The notes below the pieces were generated by a model. It was not told where the DNA came from, did not search any database, and saw only the letters and a program-made list of their open reading frames with translations. Below, piece after piece: positions 62,536 through 64,000 of a stretch of DNA of 64,000 bases. The translations under genes and the position numbers were made by a program. The stretch comes from Saccharofermentans sp. (GTDB lineage: Bacteria > Bacillota > Clostridia > Saccharofermentanales > Saccharofermentanaceae), in the NCBI GenBank assembly GCA_024691325.1, contig JAILNR010000014.1:62001-126000 (forward strand), in the 5' to 3' direction. Within the stretch, counting starts at the first letter, position 1, and each line of letters opens with the position of its first letter.

Positions 62536-64000
62536 ATGAATGGTATAAGGATTTCTAGAAGACAGTTGGCAATGGTCTCTGTGTCTATCGTTGTCTCGAT
62601 TCTCACACAGTGGCTGTTAATCCCGAAGATACAATGGAATAGTAAGGTTTTTGCAGAAGGTGAGACACCATATCCTGCAGATTCGATTAGTTCCGATCTA
62701 TGGAATTATTCAACGATAATGTCCTACGGAACGGATTATGGTATTATCTCCAATGTTATGAACAAGTATGATCATACTGAGACTACGTATGCTACTAATG
62801 TTTATAACTTCGTACAGGGCTCAAAGAATGATGATATAGACTTCATCTCAAGACCTGCTCATTTTATGGTAGGTTCCCTTACACCGGGATCCGGTCTTTA
62901 TTATGATAAGCCTTATTCCGATACTGAGAGATGCCCTGAATTCTTTATTGAGGCACCTTCTGAAGTTCTTGCAACCTTTACCCCTATGCAGGACTTTGAT
63001 ATACCTGATGAGAATATCCACAAGATCTCAAGAACCCCTGAAGAGATCGCTTCCAGTATCAGCGATATGATAGGAAGAGCAAGAGATGGCGTTAATGAAG
63101 CAAATACGAGATCTGCGGCGACATCCGATTTTGCTTTCCCTGCAGCTTGCTATATAAGTGGTACAGATCCTACGGATCTGACTTCATATGTCCGTGTTAA
63201 CGGGAATAATATGGATGTTGTTTTGGATAGCTACTATGCAGATAAAGTTGTTTATATTAATGTTACTCAGGAAATGCTTCAGGCTTTTGCATTTACAGAC
63301 GGTTTGTCTATCACTAAGCCTGACAGCACTATTGTATGTTTTAACTTCCCTGATTCTTTAAGCAGTTATAGTGGTGAATATGATATTTTCCTTAATCAGT
63401 TCACAGTTAATGGTATTTCACCTGTAACTGGACCTAGAGGAACTGATACAGGTGATCCGCATGACACAATCGATTCTGCAATTTGCCAGACTATTGTTTG
63501 GAGTATTCCTTCAGATAGAGAAGTAGGCGTAAGATGTATCGGTGGAATGTTGCTTGCTCCTGACAGCCACGTGAGCTGTGTAAATGGTCCTTCCTGTGGT
63601 TGGATCGTCTGTGATGAGATAGATATTAGGTGTGAATATCACTTTATTTATCAGAACACAAGTGAGGCTACATTAGGTCAGTATGGTTTCTATCTGAATA
63701 AGAAACTTACTGAGGAATTCGGATGCAATCCTGCTTACTCTGCAGCTACCCGTCCTGTTGTTGTTGAAAGTACTACTGCAGCAAGCCGCGGTCAGTTCTC
63801 TTTTATATGGCAGGAGTATACAGATGATACTTATTCAACTCCTGTGGGAGCATCCCAGTCTTTTGCAAACGGTGAAGGAACTGATGCTATTGCCGTAACT
63901 TTCCCTACAATCACATTCTTTTCTGATGAAGCGCATGCAACAGATCATTATTATGTTGCCAAGAACAGTTCTAAGACTTTCTACTTCCGCGTAACTGAGG
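62536..64000 (+). CDS. Large surface protein, N-terminal part (3' end outside window)
   Basis: The frame from ATG 62536 is open for 488 codons to the window end; GAGGGGG is 4 bases upstream. Residues 11-30 form a hydrophobic signal segment, with likely cleavage near KVFAEGE (about 41-43). Residues ~45-385 resemble a choice-of-anchor A adhesin domain (its end block: GGMLLAPDSHVSC...GWIVCDEI...YHFIYQ). From ~423 (RGQFSFIWQEY...GTDAIAVTFPTITF...YYVAKNS) it resembles an FctA/Spy0128 pilin-type isopeptide domain. This suggests a wall-anchored adhesin or pilin. Family calls are by eye and moderate. Confidence 0.7.
   Translation, partial: MNGIRISRRQLAMVSVSIVVSILTQWLLIPKIQWNSKVFAEGETPYPADSISSDLWNYSTIMSYGTDYGIISNVMNKYDHTETTYATNVYNFVQGSKNDDIDFISRPAHFMVGSLTPGSGLYYDKPYSDTERCPEFFIEAPSEVLATFTPMQDFDIPDENIHKISRTPEEIASSISDMIGRARDGVNEANTRSAATSDFAFPAACYISGTDPTDLTSYVRVNGNNMDVVLDSYYADKVVYINVTQEMLQAFAFTDGLSITKPDSTIVCFNFPDSLSSYSGEYDIFLNQFTVNGISPVTGPRGTDTGDPHDTIDSAICQTIVWSIPSDREVGVRCIGGMLLAPDSHVSCVNGPSCGWIVCDEIDIRCEYHFIYQNTSEATLGQYGFYLNKKLTEEFGCNPAYSAATRPVVVESTTAASRGQFSFIWQEYTDDTYSTPVGASQSFANGEGTDAIAVTFPTITFFSDEAHATDHYYVAKNSSKTFYFRVTE

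Noticed and set aside
1..64000. CRISPR arrays, prophage, insertion sequences, integrons
   Set aside because: No regularly spaced direct repeats, transposase or integrase, or phage structural genes were seen on either strand.

Overview
The window looks like a chromosomal segment of an anaerobic, low-to-moderate G+C Bacillota, class Clostridia, probably from a gut or rumen-type habitat. Three things point there: an NfnAB-type transhydrogenase, a four-subunit 2-oxoacid:ferredoxin oxidoreductase and a rubredoxin fusion (ferredoxin-centred anaerobic metabolism); a Bacillus-type LexA box; and a glgB-glgC-glgD-glgA cluster with the GlgC/GlgD pair of Firmicutes. Family or genus cannot be fixed from the window alone. 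No prophage, IS element, CRISPR array or rRNA operon was found.

Layout. 1-2.5 kb: 3' end of a type I signal peptidase gene, lepA and a small lipoprotein. 2.5-11 kb: an accessory stretch with a decayed YccF fragment, a GNAT/SMP-30 fusion, tRNA-Leu(UAG), several membrane or hypothetical proteins, a flavin reductase-rubredoxin fusion and a TrkH/TrkA potassium uptake pair. 11-23 kb: a GH25 lysozyme lipoprotein, an ABC-2 exporter operon, nfnAB, then a second ABC system with two paralogous large permeases around one ATPase. 23-29 kb: uvrB-dnaE behind a LexA box, divergent from a YczE-family gene. 29-37 kb: a signalling operon (hybrid kinase with Hpt, REC-GGDEF, DegV, REC-HD-GYP-like), then a CDF transporter. 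37-44 kb: pfkA, mutS2, a P-loop protein, a DUF975/CmpB fusion and an SPFH protein with three zinc ribbons. 44.6-47.3 kb: the 2-oxoacid:ferredoxin oxidoreductase operon behind a 305-base regulatory region. 47.3-57.7 kb: an AGE-family epimerase, then glgB-C-D-A, a GH13 enzyme and a TrmH methyltransferase. 57.8-62.3 kb: aconitase-citrate synthase and a zinc-ribbon membrane protein. The window ends inside a large surface protein.

Functionally, citrate synthase and aconitase lead to isocitrate, a ferredoxin-dependent oxidoreductase acts on 2-oxoacids, and NfnAB couples ferredoxin, NADH and NADPH. PfkA and the glg operon cover glycolysis and glycogen storage and turnover. The most unusual observations are: (i) five genes whose -10 box lies 6-7 bases before the ATG with no Shine-Dalgarno sequence, including a divergent pair separated by only 23 bases, suggesting leaderless mRNAs; (ii) Lys/Ala/Pro-rich, histone-H1-like tails on both GlgB and GlgA; (iii) a signalling operon whose output proteins carry a second degenerate GGDEF-like domain and an HD-GYP domain lacking the HD histidine; (iv) two near-identical 18-bp palindromes exactly 63 bp apart upstream of the oxidoreductase operon.
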